Translations under genes and position numbers: made by a program | Notes under the pieces: generated by a model | What the model was told of the DNA's origin: nothing | Seen by the model: the letters and a program-made list of their open reading frames with translations, nothing else | The model's database searches: none | Shown here: positions 45,645 to 54,442 of the stretch, piece by piece | Layout: the number at the start of each line of letters is the position of its first letter | Numbering within the stretch: the stretch's first letter is position 1 | NCBI RefSeq assembly: GCF_022836875.1 | Contig: NZ_CP090376.1 | Span: 930,001-994,000, forward strand | Direction of reading: 5' to 3' | Length of the DNA: 64,000 bases | From: Flavobacterium enshiense | GTDB lineage: Bacteria; Bacteroidota; Bacteroidia; Flavobacteriales; Flavobacteriaceae

Positions 45645-45650
45645 TAGGGG

Positions 45651-45971
45651 TTATCCTTTTAAGTTTTTTAAATTGTCAATATCAATCGATCCGTGATTTC
45701 TGAAGATGGAAACCAAAATCGCTAAACCTACGGCAACTTCCGCAGCGGCTACCGCCATTGAGAAAAATACGAAAACCTGGCCCGAAGCATCCTGGTGGAA
45801 GGTAGAAAAGGCTACCAGCATCAGGTTAACTGCGTTCAGCATGATTTCGATCGACATGAACATGATGATGGCGTTTCTTCGCAATAAAATTCCGAATACT
45901 CCGATACTGAACAATAAAGCCGATAAATATAAGTAGGTCTCTACTCCAATTTCCTTTAAAATTGTTTCCAT
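45651..45971 (-). CDS. nuoK: NADH-quinone oxidoreductase subunit K
   Basis: A 106-residue three-helix membrane subunit. Conserved acidic residues appear in [18 protein letters not shown] and [15 protein letters not shown], both part of the central hydrophilic axis. Start 6 bases after nuoJ. Confidence 0.95.
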   Translation of the reverse strand: METILKEIGVETYLYLSALLFSIGVFGILLRRNAIIMFMSIEIMLNAVNLMLVAFSTFHQDASGQVFVFFSMAVAAAEVAVGLAILVSIFRNHGSIDIDNLKNLKG

Positions 45972-45977
45972 ATAATA

Positions 45978-46487
45978 TTATGCTTCTGTTTGTTTGTCTT
46001 TTTTCGAAATTAATACTGCTCCAATCATCGCTACCAATAATAACACGGAAGCAAATTCAAACGGCACCATGTACTCGTTTAACAATACCTGACCCAATAC
46101 TTTGATAGATTGGAAGTCTTCGCCTGATTGGAAATAACTTTCCACTACCGGTTTTGTTCTTAGTAATCCGGCTAATAAAACGATACCTACCAAGCAGAAG
46201 GCTATGGTGGCGGCGATTTTAGAAGCGGTGGATTTATGGGACTCATCTTCCTTATTGAGGTTCATCAACATGATGGTGAACAACATCAAGATCATGATCG
46301 CACCTGAATAGACGATAATATGAACGATTGCCAAAAACTGAGCGTTTAACAGCAAATAGTGTCCTGCAATCGAAAAGAAACAAACTACCAATGAAATGGC
46401 GCTATGAATAGGGTTTCTGCTCAGGATTGTAAAAAAAGCAGTTCCCAAGGTGATGGTTGCTAAGATGTAAAATAGAATCTGTCCCAT
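45978..46487 (-). CDS. nuoJ: NADH-quinone oxidoreductase subunit J
   Basis: A 169-residue five-helix membrane subunit. The conserved third helix, where the pi-bulge and quinone-coupled twist occur, is IIVYSGAIMILMLFTIMLMNL. The C-terminal part ends with PFEFASVLLLVAMIGAVLIS and a short charged tail. Two bases separate it from nuoI. Confidence 0.94.
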   Translation of the reverse strand: MGQILFYILATITLGTAFFTILSRNPIHSAISLVVCFFSIAGHYLLLNAQFLAIVHIIVYSGAIMILMLFTIMLMNLNKEDESHKSTASKIAATIAFCLVGIVLLAGLLRTKPVVESYFQSGEDFQSIKVLGQVLLNEYMVPFEFASVLLLVAMIGAVLISKKDKQTEA

Positions 46488-46489
46488 GA

Positions 46490-47032
46490 TTAACTTGCCT
46501 TGTTTTTACTGTTACGCAATGCCATTTCCAAAGGCATTACCAATCTGTCTTTACCGTAAATGAAGTCCTCACGTTTGCTCGCTGAAGCTACCATTACTTT
46601 GGTTTCGGTTAAGTAAATAGCGTCTTTCGGACAAGCTTCTTCACATAACCCGCAGAAAATACAACGCAACATGTTGATCTCGTAGATTTCTGCATATTTT
46701 TCTTCGCGGTACAAATGTTCTTCTCCCGGTTTTCTTTCGGCTGCTTTCATGGTGATAGCTTCCGCCGGACAGGCAACAGCGCAAAGTCCGCATGCTGTAC
46801 AGTTTTCTCTTCCCTGGTCATCGCGTTTCAGCATGTGCTGTCCACGATAAACCGGACTCAATTCGCGTTTTTGTTCCGGATATTTAATAGTTACTTTTCG
46901 TGTAAACAAGTGACGAATCGTAATAAATAACCCTTTAACTATCGCTACCAAATAAAGGCTTTCCCAAAAAGACATCTTTTTGTTGGAAACCTCCATTTTT
47001 TTTCCTGATAATGAAATTGTATCTAGTGACAT
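46490..47032 (-). CDS. nuoI: NADH-quinone oxidoreductase subunit I
   Basis: A 180-residue peripheral subunit carrying two [4Fe-4S] clusters (N6a and N6b) that pass electrons toward NuoB. The ligand sets are CTACGLCAVACP and CIFCGLCEEACP, each with the ferredoxin spacing. An N-terminal amphipathic helix (LYLVAIVKGLFITIRHLF) rests on the membrane. Start chosen at the first ATG, three bases after the nuoH stop. Confidence 0.96.
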   Translation of the reverse strand: MSLDTISLSGKKMEVSNKKMSFWESLYLVAIVKGLFITIRHLFTRKVTIKYPEQKRELSPVYRGQHMLKRDDQGRENCTACGLCAVACPAEAITMKAAERKPGEEHLYREEKYAEIYEINMLRCIFCGLCEEACPKDAIYLTETKVMVASASKREDFIYGKDRLVMPLEMALRNSKNKAS

Positions 47033-47035
47033 TTC

Positions 47036-48076
47036 TTATAAAAATTTATCGGCTAGTAAAATTACTATTCCGGTGATAACTATATTGGCAATGGCAATTG
47101 GAATCAGCATTTTCCATCCTAAATTCATCAATTGGTCATAACGGAATCTTGGGATCGTCCATCTAACCCACATATAGAAGAAGATGAAGAAGCAGATTTT
47201 GGCAAATAAAACCGCTATTCCGATAGTGTTTCCAATGTTAACACCCCAATTTTCAATCACCCATTGCATTCCCGGATAATTGTAAGCTCCGAAATAAAGG
47301 ATAGCTAAAATGGCAGAGGAGATAAACATGGAAGCATACTCAGCGAACAAATAGAATCCCATTTTCATGGAAGAATACTCGGTGTGGTATCCTCCGATAA
47401 GTTCCGCCTCACATTCCGCTAAATCGAAAGGGGTTCTGTTGGTTTCTGCAAACGAACATACTAAGAAGATAATGAATCCCACCGGCTGGTAGAATACATT
47501 CCAGTTCATTCCGGATTGTTGCGCCGCAATTTCGCGTAAGCTCAACGTTCCGGACATCATAATCAATGCAATAACCGCTAATCCCATGGCAACTTCATAT
47601 GAAATCATTTGGGAACCGGCGCGCATGGCACTCATTAACGAGAATTTGTTGTTGGAAGCCCAGCCTCCAATCATGATTCCGTAAACTCCTACCGACAATA
47701 CCCCGAAGATATACAACAAGGCTACGTCGATATCGGTTGCCTGAAGGATAACATCTCTTCCGGCAATATGTAATTTGTCACCCCACGGAATAACCGCACT
47801 GGTCATTAAAGCCACACTCATTGAGATGGCAGGGCCGGCAAGGAATAAAATTTTATTTCGGGTTTCCGGGATGAATTCTTCTTTAGAGAATAATTTTAAA
47901 CCATCGGCAAGTGGCTGAAATAAACCAAGAGGTCCTGCTCTGTTCGGACCGATACGATCCTGAAGCCAAGCGGCCACTTTACGTTCTGCCCATGTGGAAT
48001 ACATCGCCATAATCATTGTGATGGCAAAAATCGCTACAATGAAAATTCCTTTTTCTATGATAACTACACTATCCAT
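47036..48076 (-). CDS. nuoH: NADH-quinone oxidoreductase subunit H
   Basis: A 346-residue eight-helix membrane subunit forming the quinone cavity at the join of the two arms. Conserved segments are WAERKVAAWLQDRIGPNRAGP, the acidic loop FAETNRTPFDLAECEAELIGGYHTEY and MWVRWTIPRFRYDQLM. Gap to nuoG-like gene three bases. Confidence 0.96.
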   Translation of the reverse strand: MDSVVIIEKGIFIVAIFAITMIMAMYSTWAERKVAAWLQDRIGPNRAGPLGLFQPLADGLKLFSKEEFIPETRNKILFLAGPAISMSVALMTSAVIPWGDKLHIAGRDVILQATDIDVALLYIFGVLSVGVYGIMIGGWASNNKFSLMSAMRAGSQMISYEVAMGLAVIALIMMSGTLSLREIAAQQSGMNWNVFYQPVGFIIFLVCSFAETNRTPFDLAECEAELIGGYHTEYSSMKMGFYLFAEYASMFISSAILAILYFGAYNYPGMQWVIENWGVNIGNTIGIAVLFAKICFFIFFYMWVRWTIPRFRYDQLMNLGWKMLIPIAIANIVITGIVILLADKFL

Positions 48077-48079
48077 TTC

Positions 48080-49111
48080 TTATGATTTAGAATTATCGTT
48101 AGTATTATTTAAAGGAACTTTTACCATACTGATTTTTTTCTGGTCCTCTTTACGGCCAAGTAAGATTTGGTCTTCCGTTTTGATTTCCACTTTTGGTGCG
48201 TTCAGAGCGTATTTGTTTCTGTTGATAACCGAGAATTTCTCGAATTTACGAGGGCCTTCAATTACCCAGTCTTTCACGTCTTTTTTGTCGAAACGGCAGG
48301 TGTTGCAAATGAAGTCTTCCACTTCGTGGTATTCATCTTTACGTGCGGTTACACGTTGGATTTCATCACCAAACATCCAAACGGTTGTTTTTCCGCAGCA
48401 TTTGTCGCAGTTTCTGTGTGCGTTGTATGGTTTGTTGAACCAAACTCTCGATTTGAATCGGAATGTCTTATCGGTTAAAGCACCTACCGGACAAACGTCA
48501 ATCATATTTCCGGAGAATTCGTTGTCGATCGCATTGGTAATGTACGTTGAAATCTGAGCGTGATCACCTCGGTTCATTACCCCGTGAACACGTCCGTCAC
48601 ACAGCTGATCTGCCAACTGAACACAGCGCTGACACAAAATACAACGGTTCATATGTAACTGAATTTTATCACCGATATCTTCCGGTTCAAAAGTTCTTTT
48701 TTCTTCGATGAAACGCGTTTGCGATTTTCCGTGCTGGAAACTCAGGTTTTGTAAATCACACTCTCCAGCCTGATCACAAACCGGGCAATCCAATGGGTGG
48801 TTGATCAATAAAAATTCGGTAACCGATTTTCTTGCTTCTTCCACTCTTGGCGATGCGGAACTGTTAACTTCCATACCGTCCATACATCCTGTAACACATG
48901 ATGCCACTAATTTTGGCATAGGTCTTGGGTCGGCTTCGCTTCCTTTGGAAACTTCCACCAAACAGCAACGGCATTTTCCGCCACTGCCTTTCAGTTTAGA
49001 GTAGTAACACATCGCTGGCGGCACTAGGTCACCTCCAATCATTCTTGCAGCCTGCAGGATGGTGGTTCCTGGTTCTACGTCTATTTCTTGACCGTCTATA
49101 GTAACTTTCAT
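48080..49111 (-). CDS. nuoG: Short NuoG-like iron-sulphur subunit
   Basis: A 343-residue form of NuoG, against about 900 in E. coli. It retains the N-terminal [2Fe-2S] domain (MCYYSKLKGSGGKCRCC then CVTGC), the His-ligated [4Fe-4S] site (HPLDCPVCDQAGECDLQ) and the second [4Fe-4S] site (CILCQRCVQLADQLC with DVCPVGALT). A Cys-rich part (NCDKCCGK, ICNTCRF) is what remains of the N7 region. The molybdopterin-oxidoreductase-like domains are gone. This short form is common in Bacteroidota. It follows nuoF after 52 bases. Confidence 0.92.
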   Translation of the reverse strand: MKVTIDGQEIDVEPGTTILQAARMIGGDLVPPAMCYYSKLKGSGGKCRCCLVEVSKGSEADPRPMPKLVASCVTGCMDGMEVNSSASPRVEEARKSVTEFLLINHPLDCPVCDQAGECDLQNLSFQHGKSQTRFIEEKRTFEPEDIGDKIQLHMNRCILCQRCVQLADQLCDGRVHGVMNRGDHAQISTYITNAIDNEFSGNMIDVCPVGALTDKTFRFKSRVWFNKPYNAHRNCDKCCGKTTVWMFGDEIQRVTARKDEYHEVEDFICNTCRFDKKDVKDWVIEGPRKFEKFSVINRNKYALNAPKVEIKTEDQILLGRKEDQKKISMVKVPLNNTNDNSKS

Positions 49112-49163
49112 AACTATTTTGTTTGTTGTTGAAGATTTTGGGGCTTCAACACTTATAATAACT

Positions 49164-50516
49164 TTAAACTAAGTTTCTTACTTTTTCAAAAGGTTCGTTC
49201 ACAAAGTGATCCCTGTTTTTTATTCTTTCAGGGAAACGAATATGGTATTCGAATTCTTCCCTGAAGTGACGAATAGCAGCAGCTACCGGCCATGAAGCGG
49301 CATCACCCAACGGACAGATTGTGTTCCCTTCGATTTTGCTCTGAATGTCCCAAAGTAAATCGATGTCTTCCATTCTTCCGTGCCCGTGCTCGATGCGGTG
49401 TAGCACTTTTTCCAACCATCCTGTTCCTTCACGACATGGTGTACATTGGCCGCAAGATTCGTGATGATAGAAACGGGAGAAATTCCAAGTGTTTCTAACG
49501 ATACAAGTCGTGTCGTTGTAAACGATAAATCCTCCTGAACCTAGCATGGATCCTGTTGCAAAACCACCGTCGCTTAGCGATTCGTATGTCATAAGGCGGT
49601 CTTCGCCTGCTGCGGTTTTGTAAATCAGGTTTGCCGGTAAAATTGGCACCGATGAACCTCCCGGTACTAATGCTTTCAATGGTCTGTCATTCATCATTCC
49701 GCCTAAATACTCGTCGGAGTTCATGAATTCTTCCACTGACAATCCCAATTCAATTTCGTATACACCAGGATTTTTGATATGGCCTGAAGCTGAAATCAAT
49801 TTAGTTCCGGTAGAACGTCCTACTCCGATTTTAGCATATTCTTCACCTGAATTCATTACAATCCAAGGCACAGCTGAAATCGATTCAACATTATTTACCA
49901 CTGTAGGATTGGTCCATAAACCACTAACAGCCGGGAAAGGCGGTTTGATTCTTGGATTTCCTCTTTTTCCTTCCAGTGATTCGATTAAGGCCGTTTCCTC
50001 ACCGCAGATGTATGCTCCGGCACCACAGTGTACGTGCAGATCAAGGGAGAAATCGGTTCCTAAAATATTTTTTCCTAACCAACCTGCAGCGTATGCTTCT
50101 TTGATGGCTCTTTCAAGGATTTTGTAAACCCACATATACTCACCGCGGATGTAGATGTACGACAAATTAGCACCCAGGGCATAACTTGAAGTAATCATTC
50201 CTTCGATCAATAAGTGTGGAATGTATTCCATTAAATAACGATCCTTGAACGTTCCCGGCTCGGATTCGTCGGCGTTGCAAACCAAATGTCTTGGTTTACC
50301 TGATTTTTTATCAATAAAACTCCATTTCAGTCCCATCGGGAAACCGGCACCACCACGTCCGCGAAGACCTGATGTTTTTACTTCCTCGGTAACTTCATCC
50401 GGAGTTAATGTTTTCAATGCTTTTTCCACAGAAGCATAGCCACCGTTAGCGCGATATACTTCATAGGTTTTGATACCCGGAATATTTATCTTGTCTAATA
50501 ATATCTTTGTTCCCAT
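49164..50516 (-). CDS. nuoF: NADH-quinone oxidoreductase subunit F
   Basis: A 450-residue flavoprotein that oxidises NADH through FMN and one [4Fe-4S] cluster (N3). The FMN/NADH site is GLRGRGGAGFPMGLKW and GAGAYICGEETALIESLEG, and the cluster ligands are in ESCGQCTPCREG plus a later Cys in NTICPLGD. Together with NuoE and the NuoG-like subunit it builds the NADH-input module, so this operon encodes a true NADH dehydrogenase and not the 11-subunit form. Confidence 0.96.
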   Translation of the reverse strand: MGTKILLDKINIPGIKTYEVYRANGGYASVEKALKTLTPDEVTEEVKTSGLRGRGGAGFPMGLKWSFIDKKSGKPRHLVCNADESEPGTFKDRYLMEYIPHLLIEGMITSSYALGANLSYIYIRGEYMWVYKILERAIKEAYAAGWLGKNILGTDFSLDLHVHCGAGAYICGEETALIESLEGKRGNPRIKPPFPAVSGLWTNPTVVNNVESISAVPWIVMNSGEEYAKIGVGRSTGTKLISASGHIKNPGVYEIELGLSVEEFMNSDEYLGGMMNDRPLKALVPGGSSVPILPANLIYKTAAGEDRLMTYESLSDGGFATGSMLGSGGFIVYNDTTCIVRNTWNFSRFYHHESCGQCTPCREGTGWLEKVLHRIEHGHGRMEDIDLLWDIQSKIEGNTICPLGDAASWPVAAAIRHFREEFEYHIRFPERIKNRDHFVNEPFEKVRNLV

Positions 50517-50520
50517 GGTA

Positions 50521-51057
50521 TTATTTATCGTGTAAAGTTATTTTACCGGCTCTGCAGTCGGTAATGATTTCATCGATTTTGTCTTTCGTAAGGTGTTCTT
50601 TGTAGAAGTCACCCAATTGCATCATCGGAGCATAGCCACAAGCACCTAAACATTCCACACCTACTACGGTAAACATTCCGTCAACGGTCGTTTCACCTTC
50701 TTTGATGCCAAGTTTCTGACAGGTATAATCCATCATGTCTTCGGCACCGCGAATCATACAGCAGGAAGTTCGGCAGAATTCGAACATGTATTTTCCGATT
50801 GGCTTTTGGTTGAACATGGTATAGAAAGTAACCACTTCAAAAACTTCAATAGGCTGTATGTTTAAAATCTCGGCAACTCTTATTTGCAAATCCTGGCTTA
50901 ACCAGTTGTCATGAGCATCCTGTACTTCATGAAGCACCGGCAATAAAGCCGATTTTCTTTTATCTTCCGGATAGTGGCTGGCCAACTCATTGATGCGTTC
51001 CATCAATTCCGGAGTAATGTTTATTTCCTGTTTGTAGGTGTATTTTTCCATAATCAT
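50521..51057 (-). CDS. nuoE: NADH-quinone oxidoreductase subunit E
   Basis: A 178-residue thioredoxin-fold subunit with one [2Fe-2S] cluster (N1a). Ligands are in EFCRTSCCMIRG and VECLGACGYAPMM. The start overlaps the nuoD stop (TAATG), so translation is coupled; a second ATG two codons later is possible. Confidence 0.95.
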   Translation of the reverse strand: MIMEKYTYKQEINITPELMERINELASHYPEDKRKSALLPVLHEVQDAHDNWLSQDLQIRVAEILNIQPIEVFEVVTFYTMFNQKPIGKYMFEFCRTSCCMIRGAEDMMDYTCQKLGIKEGETTVDGMFTVVGVECLGACGYAPMMQLGDFYKEHLTKDKIDEIITDCRAGKITLHDK

Positions 51058-52292
51058 TATGCGTCTAATTCTCCGGCAATTACGTTCAAACTTGAAAGGG
51101 TTGCAATTGCGTCGGACAACATCTGGCCTTTAACCATTTCGTTAAAAGCCTGATAGTATATAAAGCAAGGTCTTCTGAAATGTAAACGGTAAGGGGTACG
51201 GCTTCCGTCGGTAATTAAGTAGAAACCTAATTCTCCGTTTCCGCCTTCTACCGCGTGGTAAACTTCGGTTAATGGTACCGGAACTTCTCCCATTACAATT
51301 TTAAAGTGATAAATCAACGATTCCATTGTAGTGTACACATCTTCTTTTGGAGGAAGGTAGTAATCAGGAACATCAGCATGATAAGGCCCCTCCGGCATTT
51401 TTGCCAAAGCCTGTTTGATGATGCTTAAACTTTCCCAAACTTCCTGGTTACGTACACAGAAACGGTCATAAGTATCTCCTGATTTTCCAACCGGAATATT
51501 AAAATCGAAATCTTCGTACGAAGAATACGGCTGCATTACACGAACATCATAGTCTATACCGGATGCGCGAAGGTTCGGGCCTGTAAATCCGTAGCTAATG
51601 GCTTTTTCCGCTGAAATGGCGCCCACATTAATGGTACGGTCCATGAAGATACGGTTACGCGTTAACAAGTTTTCGAATTGTTCCCAGATAGGAGGGAATT
51701 CTTCCATGAATTTATCCAGTTTCGCCCAAGCGGCAGGGCTCCAGTCTCTTTCAAAACCACCGATACGGCCCATGTTGGTTGTCAAACGAGCACCACAAAT
51801 TTCTTCATAGATTTCGTATATTTTTTCGCGGTACTGGAATACATATAAGAATCCTGTCAGGGCTCCTGTATCTACACCTAAAACCGAGTTACAGATAATG
51901 TGATCGGCTATACGAGCCAATTCCATTACGATAACACGCATGTATTGTACGCGTTTCGGTACTTCAATACCCAAGGCTTTTTCCAATGTCATCCACCAGC
52001 CCATATTGTTAATCGGAGAAGAACAATAGTTCAGACGATCGGTTAATACGTTGATTTGGTAAAATGGTCTGTTTTCGGCAATTTTTTCGAAAGCTCTATG
52101 GATATAGCCAACTGTTCCTTCGCCGTCCACGATACGTTCTCCATCCATTAAAAGAATGTTTTGGAAAATACCGTGAGTAGCAGGGTGAGTAGGTCCTAAA
52201 TTCAGTATAGAAAGTTCGCTGCCATCCTCATTTCTTCTTTGATTGATGATGTTGGCATAGCGTTTTTCCGGTGGTAATAATAGGTCTGACAT
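51057..52292 (-). CDS. nuoD: NADH-quinone oxidoreductase subunit D
   Basis: A 411-residue quinone-site subunit related to [NiFe] hydrogenase large subunits. Diagnostic segments are LGPTHPATHG, GYIHRAFEKIAENRPFYQ, DRLNYCSSPINNMGW and SDPV-like end DAIATLSSLNVIAGELDA. It is separate from nuoC, unlike the E. coli fusion. Confidence 0.96.
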   Translation of the reverse strand: MSDLLLPPEKRYANIINQRRNEDGSELSILNLGPTHPATHGIFQNILLMDGERIVDGEGTVGYIHRAFEKIAENRPFYQINVLTDRLNYCSSPINNMGWWMTLEKALGIEVPKRVQYMRVIVMELARIADHIICNSVLGVDTGALTGFLYVFQYREKIYEIYEEICGARLTTNMGRIGGFERDWSPAAWAKLDKFMEEFPPIWEQFENLLTRNRIFMDRTINVGAISAEKAISYGFTGPNLRASGIDYDVRVMQPYSSYEDFDFNIPVGKSGDTYDRFCVRNQEVWESLSIIKQALAKMPEGPYHADVPDYYLPPKEDVYTTMESLIYHFKIVMGEVPVPLTEVYHAVEGGNGELGFYLITDGSRTPYRLHFRRPCFIYYQAFNEMVKGQMLSDAIATLSSLNVIAGELDA

Positions 52293-52318
52293 TTTTTTAA
52301 TAGTATTTCAGGGTTCTA

Positions 52319-52840
52319 TTAGCGGTTTTGTGTAGTTCTTCCGAAGAAACGGTCGTCTTTGTCGGTTCTTCCTCCGTCTTCTAAAGGGAATTCTTTTCGC
52401 AGCGGGAAAGAAGTCATCTCATCCATGTTTAAAATACGCTTTAATTGCGGATGGCCTTTGAAGATGATTCCGTAAAAATCATAGGTTTCCCTTTCCTGCC
52501 AGTTAGCCCCTAAGAATAGGTCGGTTACTGAGTCGATTTCAGGATTTTCTGCGTTCAGGTAACATTTGATTCGGATACGAACATTGTCAATCCAATTGTG
52601 CATATGATACACCACGGCAAATTGGCGGTTTACTTCATAGTCAGGGTAGTGAATACCACAAACATCAGTAAGGAAGTTGAAACGTAGCGTTGGGTCTTCT
52701 TTAAGATAACGCATTACTTCTACGATGGAATCAGGCGTTACTTCAAAAGTGAAAATATCGTGGATTTGAACGAAATCGGACACTTGTAATCCGAATTTTT
52801 CAATTAGTTTATTTTGTATAACCGAGGTTTCTAAGGCCAT
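52319..52840 (-). CDS. nuoC: NADH-quinone oxidoreductase subunit C
   Basis: A 173-residue subunit of the peripheral arm with the family signature ERETYDFYGIIFKGHPQLKRILNMD and the FPLRKEFP ending, stabilising NuoD. It lies one base after the nuoB stop. Confidence 0.95.
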   Translation of the reverse strand: MALETSVIQNKLIEKFGLQVSDFVQIHDIFTFEVTPDSIVEVMRYLKEDPTLRFNFLTDVCGIHYPDYEVNRQFAVVYHMHNWIDNVRIRIKCYLNAENPEIDSVTDLFLGANWQERETYDFYGIIFKGHPQLKRILNMDEMTSFPLRKEFPLEDGGRTDKDDRFFGRTTQNR

Positions 52841-52841
52841 T

Positions 52842-53393
52842 TTATTTGATGTTATAAGAACCTAATAAATCGTTGTATTCTTCAGAACTTCTTCTTCTTA
52901 CGGATTCATTTTTTACAATTTCCTGTAATTTCATGATACCGTCAAGGATTTGTTCTGGTCTTGGAGGACATCCTGGAACGTAAACGTCTACCGGAATTAC
53001 TTTGTCAATTCCCTGAAGTACGGAATATGTGTCAAAAACACCGCCGGAACAAGCACAGGCACCTACAGCGATAACCCATTTTGGTTCTGACATTTGTTCG
53101 TATACTTCACGTAAAATCGGAGCCATTTTTTTGGCAATGGTACCCATAACCAAAAGCATATCGGCCTGACGTGGGGAAAAACTCATACGCTCTGATCCGA
53201 AACGCGCTACGTCATAGTGCGATGCCATAGTGGCCATGAATTCAATTCCGCAGCAAGAAGTGGCAAAAGGTAAAGGCCAAAGGGAATTCGCTCTTGCAAG
53301 TCCTACCACATCACTTAGTTTGGTAGCAAAAAAACCTTCTCCAGCATATCCTTCCGGAGGGGCTACCGTTGTATATTTTGATGAATCGCTCAT
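52842..53393 (-). CDS. nuoB: NADH-quinone oxidoreductase subunit B
   Basis: A 183-residue subunit holding cluster N2, the last [4Fe-4S] before quinone. Ligands are the tandem cysteines in [10 protein letters not shown], plus VGACACSGG and [14 protein letters not shown]. It is preceded by an unusually long 83-base gap after nuoA that contains an imperfect hairpin. Confidence 0.96.
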   Translation of the reverse strand: MSDSSKYTTVAPPEGYAGEGFFATKLSDVVGLARANSLWPLPFATSCCGIEFMATMASHYDVARFGSERMSFSPRQADMLLVMGTIAKKMAPILREVYEQMSEPKWVIAVGACACSGGVFDTYSVLQGIDKVIPVDVYVPGCPPRPEQILDGIMKLQEIVKNESVRRRSSEEYNDLLGSYNIK

Positions 53394-53417
53394 TTTAACT
53401 ATTTTAAATTTTAAATT

Positions 53418-53460
53418 TTGAATGCTGAGTTAGAGTGTTAATCTGTAATTCAACATTCAA
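53418..53460 (-). other. Hairpin in the nuoA-nuoB gap
   Basis: TTGAATG (53418-53424) pairs with CATTCAA (53454-53460), and the arms continue inward as TGAGTTA/TAATTCA with one mismatch and one G-T pair. There is no T tract, so it is unlikely to be a full terminator. It is the only sizeable gap in the 14-gene operon. Confidence 0.4.
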
Positions 53461-53476
53461 TATTTAGATAGGATTG

Positions 53477-53842
53477 TTATTCCCACTCTAAACCTTTTTT
53501 CTTGATAACATAGTAAAAACCGATTACCAAGAGTGTCATGAATATTCCCATTTTAAGCAGTCCTTCAAGACCCATTTCCCTGAAGTTTACTGCCCAAGGG
53601 TACATGAATATTACTTCGACATCGAAAAGCACGAAAAGAATAGCAACCAAGAAGTATTTTACCGAGAAAGGAATTCTGGCATTACCTACAGACTCGATAC
53701 CGCACTCAAAGGTTTTATCCTTGTTCTTAGAATGTCTTTTCGGTCCCAAAAAGCCTGAAATTATGATGGTTGTTACCACAAATCCCACGGCCAAAAGTAA
53801 TTGCATCGCAATAGGAATGTAATCGATTTGATTTGTATGCAT
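53477..53842 (-). CDS. nuoA: NADH-quinone oxidoreductase subunit A
   Basis: A 121-residue three-helix membrane subunit and first gene of the operon. The conserved loop is KTFECGIESVGNARIPFSVKYF, followed by FVLFDVEVIFMYPWAV. The start is MHTNQIDY at 53842; a longer frame reaching 53902 would include the promoter -7 box and is rejected. Confidence 0.95.
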   Translation of the reverse strand: MHTNQIDYIPIAMQLLLAVGFVVTTIIISGFLGPKRHSKNKDKTFECGIESVGNARIPFSVKYFLVAILFVLFDVEVIFMYPWAVNFREMGLEGLLKMGIFMTLLVIGFYYVIKKKGLEWE

Positions 53843-53872
53843 GACTAAATCTCTTTTTTTTGAAAGAATCCA

Positions 53873-53902
53873 CAAATATACATTCCTAAACTTTAAACGC
53901 AA
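53873..53902 (-). promoter_or_regulatory. Promoter of the nuo operon
   Basis: On the minus strand a -33 TTG (53900-53902) and a -7 TATATTTG (53873-53880) are 19 bases apart, matching the flavobacterial housekeeping promoter. Transcription would start near 53868. Confidence 0.75.
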
Positions 53903-54018
53903 CGTAATTTTTTAATGATTTTGGCGTTATAATAGCTATAAATGTAAAACATATTTAGACTAATTACAAATAATTAACTTGCTCTTATGCGGATATTTCT
54001 GAATTTTCTGAATAAAAA

Positions 54019-54042
54019 AAACCGCTCCAATTGGAGCGGTTT
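54019..54042 (-). terminator. Terminator of cspA
   Basis: A perfect 12-base palindrome stem (54019-54030 with 54031-54042), with seven T residues following on the minus strand. Confidence 0.9.
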
Positions 54043-54075
54043 AACCCTTCATTCGGTAATCAAAAAATAATATAA

Positions 54076-54276
54076 TTAGTTTTCGATAACTGCTACTTCA
54101 GCAGCTACTTTACCTTTTCTTCCTTCTTCTTCAACGTAAGATACTCTTGTTCCTTCGCTTAAACCTTCAGCTTGAAGACCTGTTGCGTGAACGAAGATGT
54201 CTTTACCTGTTTCGTCGTCTGTAATGAATCCATAACCTTTAGATTCAATAAAGAATTTTACTTTACCTGTTCGCAT
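54076..54276 (-). CDS. cspA: Cold shock protein
   Basis: A 66-residue single-stranded nucleic-acid-binding beta-barrel. RNP1 is KGYGFI and RNP2 is DIFVHATG. Start chosen at MRTGKVKFF (54276), because an in-frame ATG at 54330 lies upstream of the promoter -7 box. Such proteins melt mRNA structure, often in cold or during growth change. The symbol is used in the family sense. Confidence 0.95.
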   Translation of the reverse strand: MRTGKVKFFIESKGYGFITDDETGKDIFVHATGLQAEGLSEGTRVSYVEEEGRKGKVAAEVAVIEN

Positions 54277-54304
54277 TCTGTAAAAAAAATAATTAATAAT
54301 ATTC

Positions 54305-54334
54305 CAAAGATAAACTTTTTTATGGAGCAAACAA
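54305..54334 (-). promoter_or_regulatory. Promoter of cspA
   Basis: A -33 TTG (54332-54334) and -7 TATCTTTG (54305-54312) are 19 bases apart, the same geometry as the nuo promoter. The 5' leader would be only about 25 bases, unlike the long thermosensor leader of E. coli cspA. Confidence 0.7.
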
Positions 54335-54413
54335 GTTTTTTATAAAATATTTTTAAAAAAACTGTTTAAGTGTTGAGAAATTCAGATGAAAGTTATTTGA
54401 ATGTTAAATAATT

Positions 54414-54440
54414 AAAAAAACGACCCGGAGGTCGTCTTTT
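54414..54440 (-). terminator. Terminator of aspS
   Basis: ACGACC (54420-54425) pairs with GGTCGT (54430-54435); on the minus strand seven T residues follow. Confidence 0.8.
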
Positions 54441-54442
54441 GT

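Noticed and set aside
53843..53902. N-terminal extension of NuoA
   Set aside because: The extension would cover the -33/-7 promoter, and the family starts near MHTNQ.
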